This document shows, piece by piece, positions 1-7,861 of a stretch of 64,000 nt of DNA. Both the position numbers and the translations under genes were made by a program. The stretch comes from UBA1189 sp045594245 (lineage in GTDB: Bacteria; Bacteroidota; Bacteroidia; Bacteroidales; Bacteroidaceae): positions 1 through 64,000 of the forward strand of contig JAZNYG010000064.1 of assembly GCA_045594245.1 (NCBI GenBank). The letters run 5' to 3'. How positions within the stretch are numbered: the stretch's first letter is position 1; every line of letters starts with the position of its first letter. The notes below the pieces were generated by a model. It was not told where the DNA came from, searched no databases, and worked only from the letters and a program-made list of their open reading frames with translations.

Positions 1-80
1 GCTGCAAACTTTATATTTCGCTCGTTTGTTGCTATCATTGTGTTAGTATTAAAGTATAAACCATAATAAGAAACGAAGAT

Positions 81-795
81 ATGAGAATAACGGATATCAG
101 AGGACGTGAGGTCCTGGACTCGCGCGGCACGCCTACCATAGGCGCCTGCCCTGCGAGGCACCGAAGAGGCGCTGGAGTCGCTCGTGCAGGCCATCGAGGC
201 TGCCGGATACAAGCCCGGCAAGGAGGTGACGCTGGCACTCGACTGCGCGGCATCGGAGTATTACAAGGATGGGGTGTATGACTACAGCCTGTTTGAAGGA
301 CCCAACGGCAGTCGGCGCACCTCTGCTGAGCAGGTGTACTACCTCGAACGGCTCATAGGGCTTTACCCAATTGACTCCATCGAGGATGGCATGGCCGAGA
401 ACGACTGGGAGGGATGGGCCATGCTCACCGAGCGCATTGGCGACCGCTGCCAGCTGGTGGGCGACGACCTCTTTGTGACGAACGTGAAGTACCTGCGCAA
501 AGGTATAGAGCAGAACTGCGCCAACAGTGTACTCGTGAAGGTGAACCAGATAGGTACGCTCAGCGAGACGCTCGACACCATCGAGATGGCCCGCCGCAAT
601 GGGTACAGTACCATCATCAGCCACCGCTCGGGCGAGACCGAGGACACCACGATTGCCGACATTGCCGTAGCGGTGAATGCGGGGCAGATAAAGACGGGCT
701 CGATGAGCCGTAGCGACCGTATAGCCAAGTATAACCAGCTAATCCGTATCGAGGAGGCGCTGGGTGGTACGGCGCGGTATGGGGTAATGAAATAA
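81..795 (+). pseudogene. eno: enolase, internally deleted and frame-broken
   Basis: The first 20 codons (81-140) encode the enolase N-terminus, with REVLDSRGTPTI. From base 142, in another frame, the sequence continues as the enolase C-terminal half (APALRGTEEALE onward) to a normal stop at 795. About 230 codons of the usual roughly 430 are missing, and the join at 141/142 is out of frame. The C-terminal part keeps the metal ligands (LALD, SIEDG, VGDD), the catalytic Lys region (VLVKVNQIG), SHRSGE and the KTGSMSRSDR loop. The N-terminal domain, the mobile loops and the two glutamates of the active site are lost, so it cannot be a working 2-phosphoglycerate dehydratase. It is either a degenerate gene copy or an assembly join; the sequence alone cannot decide. 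Confidence 0.88.
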
Positions 796-796
796 A

Positions 797-826
797 AAAA
801 GAGGGTGTGAATTCACACCCTCTTTT
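797..826. terminator. bidirectional terminator between eno remnant and rnfA
   Basis: A perfect palindrome with A-run and T-run flanks (stem GAGGGTGTGA/TCACACCCTC, 801-822) lies between two converging genes, so it can stop transcription from both sides. Confidence 0.85.
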
Positions 827-844
827 CTATACTATCCTGCCGGA

Positions 845-1462
845 TTAGCTGAAGAATAGGGCGATACCCTTGTCGATACCACTGAAGCCCATGAAGGCAA
901 GAGCCAGGAGGCCTGCGGTGACGAGGGCGATTGACATACCTTCAACACCTTTGGGCACACGCACGAGGCTGAGCTGCTCGCGGAGACCGGCAAACACAAT
1001 GAGTGCCAAAGCGAAGCCGAGAGCGGTAGCCAAAGCGTAGATGATACCGGTGAGGAGGTTGGGCTCAAGACCCTGGCCATTGTAAGTGCCGTTGGCCACG
1101 AGGATAGCTACACCAAGGATGCAGCAGTTGGTGGTAATCAAGGGCAGGAACACGCCGAGTGCCTGGTAGAGCGAGGGAGAGAGCTTCTTGAGCACAATCT
1201 CGACCATCTGCACGAGGGCGGCAATCACCAGAATGAAAACGATAGTCTGCAGATACTGCAAGCCGAAGGGATTGAGCACCCATATCTGCAACAGGTAGGT
1301 AACGATGGTGGCGATGACCAGCACGAAGGTTACAGCCAAGCCCATGCCCTTGGCGGTCTCAATCTTCTTTGACACACCGAGGAAGGGACAGATACCCAGG
1401 AACTGTGACAACACAATGTTGTTCACAAAGATCGCGGAGATAAATATCAGTATGTATTCCAT
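845..1462 (-). CDS. rnfA: Rnf complex subunit RnfA (integral membrane)
   Basis: This is a 205-residue protein with six hydrophobic segments. It contains the family signature NNIVLSQFLGICPFLGVSKK near the N-terminus and LPLITTNCCILGVA in the middle. RnfA and RnfE are paired inverted-topology subunits that carry a shared iron-sulfur site within the membrane and help move electrons between ferredoxin and NAD while ions cross the membrane. It is the last gene of the minus-strand rnf operon, 5 bases after rnfE, and ends before a strong bidirectional terminator. Length and motifs match the family fully. The resemblance to NqrE is expected, but the surrounding rnfB and rnfC fix the identity as Rnf. 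Confidence 0.95.
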   Translation of the reverse strand: MEYILIFISAIFVNNIVLSQFLGICPFLGVSKKIETAKGMGLAVTFVLVIATIVTYLLQIWVLNPFGLQYLQTIVFILVIAALVQMVEIVLKKLSPSLYQALGVFLPLITTNCCILGVAILVANGTYNGQGLEPNLLTGIIYALATALGFALALIVFAGLREQLSLVRVPKGVEGMSIALVTAGLLALAFMGFSGIDKGIALFFS

Positions 1463-1467
1463 AATTC

Positions 1468-2049
1468 TTACTTTTTAATTTTATTCACGATGGCGATGAG
1501 GTAGCCCAATACGATGAAGGCACCGGGAGCCAATACGAAGGCCAGCATATTGGTCGATGAGGGCAGAAGGGTGAAGCCAAATACGGCACCTGTGCCCAAC
1601 AGCTCGCGTACGGCACCGAGAAGGGTGAGCGCCCAGGTGAAACCAAGACCCATGCCCAGACCATCGAAGAGTGAGGGGATGGCGGTGTTCTTGGCTGCAA
1701 AGGCTTCGGCACGACCAAGGATGATACAGTTAACCACAATCAGCGGAATGAACAATCCGAGACTGGCATAGAGTGAAGGCAAGTAGGCTTGCATGAGCAT
1801 CTGCAACAGGGTCACAAACGATGCAATGACTACGATATATGCCGGAATACGTACCTTATCGGGAATAAGGTTTTTCAACAAGGCGATAACGATGTTTGAA
1901 CATATCAAAACAAACGTGGTGGCAAGGCCCATAGACATACCGTTGAGTGCCGAAGAGGTGGTACCCAAGGTAGGACACATACCAAGGAGAAGGACAAACG
2001 TAGGGTTCTCCTTAACCAAACCATTCAAAAATACTTTCCAATTATTCAT
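1468..2049 (-). CDS. rnfE: Rnf complex subunit RnfE (integral membrane)
   Basis: This 193-residue, strongly hydrophobic protein starts MNNWKVFLNGLVKENPTFV and contains LLGMCPTLGTTSSALNG and VNCIILGRAEAFA, typical of RnfE/RsxE. It is the inverted-topology partner of RnfA in the membrane core of the ferredoxin:NAD oxidoreductase. It is followed by rnfA after 5 bases. It is separated from upstream rnfG by 125 bases that contain a short inverted-repeat element, unlike the tight spacing elsewhere in the operon. No truncation is visible. Confidence 0.95.
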   Translation of the reverse strand: MNNWKVFLNGLVKENPTFVLLLGMCPTLGTTSSALNGMSMGLATTFVLICSNIVIALLKNLIPDKVRIPAYIVVIASFVTLLQMLMQAYLPSLYASLGLFIPLIVVNCIILGRAEAFAAKNTAIPSLFDGLGMGLGFTWALTLLGAVRELLGTGAVFGFTLLPSSTNMLAFVLAPGAFIVLGYLIAIVNKIKK

Positions 2050-2065
2050 AATATTCTTCGTTTCT

Positions 2066-2165
2066 AACCACAGATTACTCAGATTTCTCCGATTATTTAG
2101 TCTGTTATTCTTACCCTTCTTGATGTAATATAAAGGAATCAGTGTAATCCGTGCAATCTGCGGTT
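2066..2165. repeat. small inverted-repeat element inside rnf operon
   Basis: The ends are imperfect inverted repeats (AACCACAGATT at 2066-2076, AATCTGCGGTT at 2155-2165), each followed inward by further AGATT/GATT-type units. The same motif family recurs at 27357-27386 (ACCACGGATTACACGG). No ORF is present. It lies between rnfE and rnfG without an obvious promoter or terminator. Confidence 0.6.
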
Positions 2166-2174
2166 AAAATTATC

Positions 2175-2843
2175 TTACTGTTGAGTTGTTGCCCCTGAGT
2201 TCACATCTGAGGCATTGCCTTTATACACCTTATATGCATTGTTCACTGCGTTGAGGAAGGCACGTGAGGTGATGGTAGATGCGGTGATGGCATCTACGTC
2301 GCCACCGTCCTTAGACACCTTCAACTCGCCTTCGCTACCGATGTTGCGGCCAATGATGTTGTGGCTGCCTGCGGGGTCGGGCTTACCGAAGAACACCTTA
2401 GACACGGCAGATACCTCTTTGGTTTCGCCTGAGGTAGCGGTGCGGAACCACTCGCCCATACGAGCACCAAGACCCGGGGTCTCAGCATGCTTCAGCACTT
2501 CATAGCCAAGGATATTGCCCTCGGCATCGAAACCTACGAGCACCTCGATGTCGCCACCAAAGCCACTCTTGTCGGTAGACTTCACGGCGGTACCTACCCA
2601 GTTGCCATCGCGGCTCACTTCGTAAACGACGAAGGCATCGACGGGCTTCTCATTGGTCTCGATCTGCTCATCGGCACCGATATTAAGCACCGACTTGATA
2701 CCTGAGCTCAAGGCCTCTTCATTGATTTTTGCAATAGTAGTACTAGTCACGTTGTTGACATAGGCCAGCAGGAATGCAGCCACTACTGACACGAGGGTCA
2801 GCACGAGGAGCATATTAGTCAGTGATGATTCGAGCTTTTTCAT
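2175..2843 (-). CDS. rnfG: Rnf complex subunit RnfG (covalent FMN protein)
   Basis: This is a 222-residue protein with one N-terminal membrane anchor (residues 9-30) and a periplasmic FMN-binding domain. The flavinylation motif reads TASTIT at 187-192, with Thr192 as the expected phosphoester-linked FMN site, and ETPGLGARM at 121-129 is typical of the family. The start at 2843 is chosen because ATG overlaps the rnfD stop as ATGA and GGAGG lies just upstream; an in-frame start 12 codons earlier would lie inside rnfD. RnfG passes electrons between RnfD and the membrane core. The family needs an ApbE-type flavin transferase, which is not in this window. Confidence 0.94.
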   Translation of the reverse strand: MKKLESSLTNMLLVLTLVSVVAAFLLAYVNNVTSTTIAKINEEALSSGIKSVLNIGADEQIETNEKPVDAFVVYEVSRDGNWVGTAVKSTDKSGFGGDIEVLVGFDAEGNILGYEVLKHAETPGLGARMGEWFRTATSGETKEVSAVSKVFFGKPDPAGSHNIIGRNIGSEGELKVSKDGGDVDAITASTITSRAFLNAVNNAYKVYKGNASDVNSGATTQQ

Positions 2844-3790
2844 TTCTTTACCTCCTTTGCAAAACGTTTGGGCTTGCATGCATTGTTAATCAACGGCACG
2901 AAAGCATTCATAATAAGGATAGCAAACGACATTCCCTCGGGATAAGCACCGAACACACGGATGGCAACGGTGAGGAAACCGATGCAGAAACCGTAGATGA
3001 GCTGTCCCTTCGGAGTCATCGGAGAGGTGACATAGTCGGTAGCCATGAAGATGGCACCCAGCATGAGACCACCGCCGAAGAGATGATGCCACGGAGTAGC
3101 TACCTCAACGGGGTATGCGATGTGGAGCAGACCGGTGAGGGCAAACACGGTGACAAGGATTGATACAGGGATATGCCATGTGATGGTTCTTGACACCAAG
3201 AGGATAACCAGACCAAGGAGGAGGCACAGGGCACTCACCTCACCGAGCGAACCGCCTACATTACCAAGGAAGAGGTCGAGGAGACTTGTATCGGCGAGAT
3301 TGGCCATCGGAGTGGCAGCAGTCACCGCATCGGCATAGGCTGTCATCTGGCCCACCTCGGGGAATACGGTCATCTTAACGGGGAACGAAATCAAGAGGAA
3401 CACGCGGGCTGCAAGCGCAGGATTGAAGAGGTTGCAACCCAAGCCACCGAAGGTCATCTTCACCACACCGATAGCAAACAATGCACCTATTATAATAATG
3501 TATAGGGGCAGGTTTGACGGAAGGTTGAAGGCCAAGAGGATACCAGTAACTACGGCCGAGAGGTCGCAGATGGTGCACTTGTCGTTCTTGAGGATATACT
3601 TGTTGATGGCCCACTCAAAGAATACGCATGAGGCTACAGACACAGCGGTCACAATCACTGCACCCATGCCAAATGCATAGAACGACCATAACATAGCAGG
3701 CAACATGGCGATGATAACCCATCGCATGTTCTTGCTTACGCTGTCGCCACTGTGAACGTGGGGCGACAAGGATAGTGTTAGTTTATTCAT
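2840..3790 (-). CDS. rnfD: Rnf complex subunit RnfD (membrane flavoprotein)
   Basis: This 316-residue multi-spanning protein begins with the soluble segment LSLSPHVHSGDSVSKNM and has family motifs GGLGCNLFNPALAARVFLL and ATDYVTSPMTPKGQ, the latter containing the threonine expected to hold covalent FMN. RnfD is the ion-translocating channel-like subunit related to NqrB. It overlaps rnfG by four bases. Upstream, a 67-base gap to rnfC holds a TCGGAG-type simple repeat (3809-3850). Confidence 0.95.
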   Translation of the reverse strand: MNKLTLSLSPHVHSGDSVSKNMRWVIIAMLPAMLWSFYAFGMGAVIVTAVSVASCVFFEWAINKYILKNDKCTICDLSAVVTGILLAFNLPSNLPLYIIIIGALFAIGVVKMTFGGLGCNLFNPALAARVFLLISFPVKMTVFPEVGQMTAYADAVTAATPMANLADTSLLDLFLGNVGGSLGEVSALCLLLGLVILLVSRTITWHIPVSILVTVFALTGLLHIAYPVEVATPWHHLFGGGLMLGAIFMATDYVTSPMTPKGQLIYGFCIGFLTVAIRVFGAYPEGMSFAILIMNAFVPLINNACKPKRFAKEVKK

Positions 3791-3808
3791 TTTCTGATAT
3801 ATTTTTCA

Positions 3809-3850
3809 GTTCTCGGAGTTCTCGGAAGATTCAAAGTTCTCGGAGTCCTA
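3809..3850. repeat. TCNGAG-type simple repeat between rnfC and rnfD
   Basis: Imperfect units of about 10 bases built on TTCTCGGAG repeat four times in the gap between two cotranscribed genes. Related runs occur at 5231-5262, 18254-18316 and 43072-43116, there inside coding sequence. Confidence 0.6.
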
Positions 3851-3857
3851 GATTCTA

Positions 3858-5195
3858 TTATTTCTTAGCGTTACGTTCACGAATGATGCCACCTACTGTA
3901 TTCTTGCAGAGGCGTACCCAGTCGAGCAAAGGACGATTTGACGGACAGGTGAATGTGCAGCAGCCACACTCGATACAGGTCATGATGTCTTCCTTCTCGG
4001 CACGCTCCCAGTCGGCATACTCACCGAGCTTGGCAAGTAAGTAGGGCTCCAAGCCCATGGGGCAGGCAGCCACACACTTGGCACAACGCGTACAGTTCTG
4101 CTCCTCGCCACGCAACGACTCCTTCTCAGACATGAGCAGTACGCCAGAGCTACCCTTGCAGATGGGTACCTCGGCATTGAGGAGCGCCTTACCCATCATA
4201 GGACCACCACCGATAATCTTACCGGTATCCTCGGGCATGCCACCGGCAGCCTCGATGAGCTGGCTCATGGGCGTACCCATGCGAGTGAGGAAGTTTGAGG
4301 GGTTGGCAAGTGACTTACCGGTCACTGTCACGATACGCTCGAAGAGGGGCTTGTTCTTGATAACAGCCTCATATACGGCATACGCTGTACCTACATTCTG
4401 CACCACAGCACCTACAGCAATAGGAATGGCGGGAGGTGCAGGCACCTGACGGCCGATAACGGCATCGATGAGCTGCTTCTCGCCACCTTGGGGATATTTC
4501 ACCTTGAGGGGCACAACCTGAATGCCAGGGAAGTTCTTGGCCTTCTCGGTCATCAGTGCGATGGCGTCGGGCTTGTTGTTCTCAATGGCTATATAACCTA
4601 CGGTAACGTTTACCGCCTTCATGAGGAGCGATACGCCCATGAGAATCTGTTCGGGCTTCTCGAGCATCAATGAGTGGTCGGCAGTAAGATAAGGCTCACA
4701 CTCTACAGCATTGATGATAACGCACTCGGCCTTGCTGCCAGGAGGCGGCGTGAGCTTCACATGAGTGGGGAAACAGGCTCCACCCATACCTACTACACCA
4801 GCATCCTTAATCTTAGCTACTATCTCTTCGGGGTTGAGGTCACACTTGGTCACCAACTCCTCGCTGCGGTCGATGCTCTCTTCCCACTCATCTCCTACCA
4901 CATCGATAAAGATGGCAGGCTTGCGGTAGCCGCTGGCATCGATGACAGAGTCAATCTTGGCAACCTTGCCCGATACAGAGGAGAAGATGGCAGCCGATAC
5001 GAAACCGCCTGCATCGGCAATCTTGGTACCCACCTTCACCATGTCGCCCTTGGCAACACAGGGTACGGCGGGAGCGCCGATATGCTGTGACAAGGGGAAT
5101 ACAGCCTGCTTGGGCAATGCCATAGGCTCGATCTTCTTCCCGGCTGACAGCTTATTTTCTGATGGATGTACACCACCTATTCTAAATGTCTTCAC
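3858..5195 (-). CDS. rnfC: Rnf complex subunit RnfC (NADH-binding iron-sulfur subunit)
   Basis: This 445-residue peripheral subunit has a glycine-rich nucleotide/FMN region (GVVGMGGACFPTHVKL) related to NuoF, a central SLBB-like part, and two C-terminal 4Fe-4S motifs, CTRCAKCVAACP and CIECGCCTFTCP. It takes the NAD(H) side of the ferredoxin:NAD reaction. The length is on the short side compared with RnfC proteins that have long Ala/Lys-rich tails, and nothing is missing from the core. It is the second rnf gene after rnfB, 21 bases away. Confidence 0.95.
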   Translation of the reverse strand: MKTFRIGGVHPSENKLSAGKKIEPMALPKQAVFPLSQHIGAPAVPCVAKGDMVKVGTKIADAGGFVSAAIFSSVSGKVAKIDSVIDASGYRKPAIFIDVVGDEWEESIDRSEELVTKCDLNPEEIVAKIKDAGVVGMGGACFPTHVKLTPPPGSKAECVIINAVECEPYLTADHSLMLEKPEQILMGVSLLMKAVNVTVGYIAIENNKPDAIALMTEKAKNFPGIQVVPLKVKYPQGGEKQLIDAVIGRQVPAPPAIPIAVGAVVQNVGTAYAVYEAVIKNKPLFERIVTVTGKSLANPSNFLTRMGTPMSQLIEAAGGMPEDTGKIIGGGPMMGKALLNAEVPICKGSSGVLLMSEKESLRGEEQNCTRCAKCVAACPMGLEPYLLAKLGEYADWERAEKEDIMTCIECGCCTFTCPSNRPLLDWVRLCKNTVGGIIRERNAKK

Positions 5196-5216
5196 GATTA
5201 TATCTATTATAGTTTT

Positions 5217-6173
5217 TTACTTAGTTTCTTCGCTCTGAGTACTCGGAGTGCTCGGAGCAGGCGCTTCTGCCTTGGGGGCATCTGTTGCGGGAGCTTCGGC
5301 CTTGGGCGCTGCGGGAGCGGCCTTAGGAGCCTCTGTGGCTGCTGGTTTCGGCTTACGCGGAGGGAAGTTGACAGCTACGATTGAGTGTTGCGGACATTCG
5401 TCTTCGCACTTGCGGCAGAGCTTGCACTTCTCATAGTCGATGTAAGCCAAGTTGTTGGCGATGGTGATAGCATCGAACGGACATACCTTCTGGCATTTTC
5501 CGCAACCGATACAACCTACCTCACAAGCCTTGCGAGTGATGGCGCCCTTGTCCTTGTTTACACAAAGCACTACCATGCGGCGGCCATTCTTGCCCTTGTT
5601 GCGCAACTCGATGATCATGCGCGGACAAGCCTTCACACATGCGCCACAAGCCGTACACTTCTCGGCATCAACCTCGGGAAGACCTGTTGTGGGGTTCATG
5701 CGGATAGCATCGAACTTACATGCAGCCACACAGTCGCCACAGCCCAGACAGCCAAAGGCACAGCCAGTCTCGCCGCAACCCGTGGCATGGGCAATCTTAC
5801 ATGACACAGCACCATCGTAGACCGCAGTCCGAGGACGATGCTCGCATGTTCCGTTGCAGCGTACCACTGCTACTTTGGGCTCGGCAGCATCGGCACTCAG
5901 ACCGAGGATGTCAGCCACTTTTGTCATCACAGCTTGTCCACCTACAGGACACAGCAGGCCGTCGAGCGAACCTGCCTTGACACAAGCGTCGGCAAAGCCA
6001 GCGCAACCGGGGTATCCGCAACCGCCACAGTTGGCTTGCGGCAATACCTCAGCAACCTGTCCCACACGTGGATCTTCTTCTACAGCAAATTGCTTGGACA
6101 CGACAAAGAGTACACCGGCCAAGACCAGTGCTGTCACTCCCAAAGCAATTACTGCTACCAAAATTGTGTTCAT
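5217..6173 (-). CDS. rnfB: Rnf complex subunit RnfB (ferredoxin-like electron entry)
   Basis: This 318-residue protein has one N-terminal membrane helix, then the CGGCGYPGCAGFADAC Fe-S domain and several further CxxCxxCxxxCP motifs (including CLGCGDCVAACKF, CTACGACVKACP, CIGCGKCQKVCP, CKLCRKCEDECP). It is therefore a polyferredoxin-type RnfB that receives electrons from soluble ferredoxin. The last 40 or so residues are Ala/Pro/Lys/Glu-rich and of low complexity. The very end (PSTPSTQSEE) is encoded by a TCGGAG-type repeat at 5231-5262 that is also found outside genes. It is the first rnf gene proper, 12 bases after the RseC-like gene. Confidence 0.95.
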   Translation of the reverse strand: MNTILVAVIALGVTALVLAGVLFVVSKQFAVEEDPRVGQVAEVLPQANCGGCGYPGCAGFADACVKAGSLDGLLCPVGGQAVMTKVADILGLSADAAEPKVAVVRCNGTCEHRPRTAVYDGAVSCKIAHATGCGETGCAFGCLGCGDCVAACKFDAIRMNPTTGLPEVDAEKCTACGACVKACPRMIIELRNKGKNGRRMVVLCVNKDKGAITRKACEVGCIGCGKCQKVCPFDAITIANNLAYIDYEKCKLCRKCEDECPQHSIVAVNFPPRKPKPAATEAPKAAPAAPKAEAPATDAPKAEAPAPSTPSTQSEETK

Positions 6174-6185
6174 TACTATTGATAT

Positions 6186-6605
6186 TTAAATAGGTTTGAT
6201 TGTAAACGTAAACTCACGGGCCAACTTCTTCTTATTCACAAAAAGGAGGAGGAAATAGGCAGTCAGCACCAGCAATGCGGCCAAAGCGGCCAAAGCCTCA
6301 TTGCCATCGGCCAGCCACATGACCAGAGCCACAGCAGCCACAAGCAGCAAGAGGGGAAAAAGAAAAGCGAGGCGAACAGCCTTCATTCCCATTGAAGCAG
6401 CTCCCTCGACCATCACTCGTTGCCCTACTTGATAGGCAGTGGTATCGGCACCATACACATCGACGATTTTCTCCTTGCTCTCAGCCGCTGAGCACAAACT
6501 CTTGGCACCACAAGCGGCACAAGCCGAAGCTTGCACGATACGTACATGGATGCAACTCCCTTCAATAGAGTCCACTATGCCGTCATGCTTTATCACGTCT
6601 GCCAT
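6186..6605 (-). CDS. RseC/MucC-family membrane protein, first gene of rnf operon
   Basis: This is a 139-residue protein with the RseC family signature of four cysteines near the N-terminus (SACAACGAKSLCSAAESKE), a short soluble domain, two membrane helices (about residues 74-113) and a basic tail. RseC members are linked to electron supply systems, including the SoxR-reducing Rsx/Rnf complex. In Bacteroidetes the gene commonly precedes rnfB, as here. The start at 6605 is preferred over the ATG at 6629 because the -7 element lies at 6627-6634, which would put the upstream ATG at or before the transcription start. Confidence 0.85.
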   Translation of the reverse strand: MADVIKHDGIVDSIEGSCIHVRIVQASACAACGAKSLCSAAESKEKIVDVYGADTTAYQVGQRVMVEGAASMGMKAVRLAFLFPLLLLVAAVALVMWLADGNEALAALAALLVLTAYFLLLFVNKKKLAREFTFTIKPI

Positions 6606-6626
6606 ATCCACATTGCATTTATCATG

Positions 6627-6634
6627 CAAAATTA
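6627..6634 (-). promoter_or_regulatory. -7 promoter element of rseC-rnf operon
   Basis: On the minus strand the bases read TAATTTTG, the Bacteroidetes -7 consensus, with a TTTC about 20 bases upstream near 6655-6658. It sits a little over 20 bases before the chosen start codon. Confidence 0.65.
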
Positions 6635-6842
6635 CGATTTATTATTAGAAAGTGGAAACTTTACGTTACATTTTTTTATATCATGAATGTGATTCGTACA
6701 ATAATAGTCGCATGTTTTGAATAGGGTAGTGATGGAAAGTGGCAAAATCCTTTAGATGGAATATTGATATGAAGTGCTTGCCGAAAAACTTTTTTAGGAT
6801 AATCTTGTTGTTACTGTCAGATGAACTTAAACCTTATCAATT

Positions 6843-7433
6843 ATGAAAAAAGTACTTTTCTTGACTAGTGCACTCTGTTTTATGTTCAGTACATTTTCTT
6901 TTGCTCAATCAACTCGTAGTGAACGCGAAAAGGAGTGGAGAGCCAATCGCGAACTTCGTCGTGCTGAGGCTAAAGCTTTAGAGATGCAGCAGGACTCCTT
7001 GTCCTACCATGATGCAGTGGCTGCGCTCAAAGAGGGTAGTTGGGCCTTAGAGGCTAATAACGTCAATTTCTTTAATGGTATTACTCGCTTTGTCTCTTCA
7101 AATACCAATTATATCTGCTGTGAAGATGGTGAAGGTACAGTGCAAACCGCCTTTAATAATTTTACTTATAGTCCTAACGGCTTAGGTGGTGTAACGGTAC
7201 AAGGTGATGTGACAGGTGAACGTCTTTCGATGGACAAGGATGGTAATGTGTATTATAGTTTTAATATTCAGGGAAGTGCCATCTCTGCCACAGTCTATGT
7301 CACTCTGACTGGAGGTACTAATCAAGCTAGTGCAACAGTAAATCCAAACTTTTCAGGCCGTTCAATGACATTTGATGGCTATCTCGTTCCCTATAGCCAG
7401 GCAACCATATTTCAAGGTACACCACAATGGTAG
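6843..7433 (+). CDS. DUF4251 secreted protein
   Basis: This 196-residue protein has a clear signal peptide (about residues 1-21, ending FSFAQ). A charged segment rich in Arg/Glu (TRSEREKEWRANRELRRAE) follows, then a beta-rich domain with SSNTNYI, GLGGVTVQGDVTG and the ending LVPYSQATIFQG, the pattern of the Bacteroidetes DUF4251 family. The function is unknown; members are exported and probably act in the periplasm or at the outer membrane. It stands alone and is followed by a strong hairpin. The 240 bases before it show no convincing -7 box. Confidence 0.85.
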   Translation: MKKVLFLTSALCFMFSTFSFAQSTRSEREKEWRANRELRRAEAKALEMQQDSLSYHDAVAALKEGSWALEANNVNFFNGITRFVSSNTNYICCEDGEGTVQTAFNNFTYSPNGLGGVTVQGDVTGERLSMDKDGNVYYSFNIQGSAISATVYVTLTGGTNQASATVNPNFSGRSMTFDGYLVPYSQATIFQGTPQW

Positions 7434-7458
7434 TATTTATAATAGGTGGTGGATAGTT

Positions 7459-7494
7459 ATACAAAGGAGCGAGTTCGAACTTGCTCCTTTGTAT
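7459..7494 (+). terminator. terminator after DUF4251 gene
   Basis: A long perfect stem (ATACAAAGGAGC at 7459-7470 pairing with GCTCCTTTGTAT at 7483-7494) lies 25 bases after the stop codon. No long U-run follows. Confidence 0.65.
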
Positions 7495-7554
7495 ATTAAT
7501 AAATAGGATAAATAATAATTGAAATTATTTTGTTCTCCTCTCGGCTTAGCTACG

Positions 7555-7755
7555 CTTTCTTCCTTTTCGTTCGCTGTAAGAACCCAAGCGAGCTTGGTTC
7601 TCGTTCGCTCATGCGTCAGTTGTAGTATCTTTATCTTGCTGTCGCAAGAAGAATTTAGGCTGATAGCGACTTTGTCGCACTCCTTTGTGCCGATAAACCG
7701 GCAGTCGTCGCAACCGATGCTCATCCCGCATCGTCAGAAAAATACAAGTAGAAAC
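7555..7755. repeat. run of short hairpins in a gene-free stretch
   Basis: No gene is supported in this stretch. It is a chain of small hairpins: AGAACC..GGTTCT, CTTGC..GCAAG, GCGAC..GTCGC, and CGATGC (7715-7720) with GCATCG (7728-7733). The last resembles a hairpin at 24922-24940 with the same flanks (GTCGCAACCGA) and a compensating base change. It may be a REP-like element; the function is unknown. Confidence 0.5.
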
Positions 7756-7850
7756 TTGCTTTTTCGCTCGCCTGAACTAAATTTCTTGCGCTCAACAATG
7801 TAAATAATTTTACATTATCTTCGCTTAATCGAAATTTTGCACTAATTTTG
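7756..7850 (+). promoter_or_regulatory. promoter-bearing repeat, copy 1 (drives cobalamin riboswitch transcript)
   Basis: The -7 box TAATTTTG is at 7843-7850. The preceding 95 bases align with 22969-23067, and the last 32 bases (7819-7850 and 23036-23067) are identical. A small AT-rich hairpin (AATGTAAA/TTTTACATT) lies inside. Confidence 0.65.
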
Positions 7851-7861
7851 CCCTCAGTTTT

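Noticed and set aside
81..281. Enolase made functional by programmed frameshift
   Set aside because: More than 200 codons including active-site residues are missing, so a frameshift cannot restore it.
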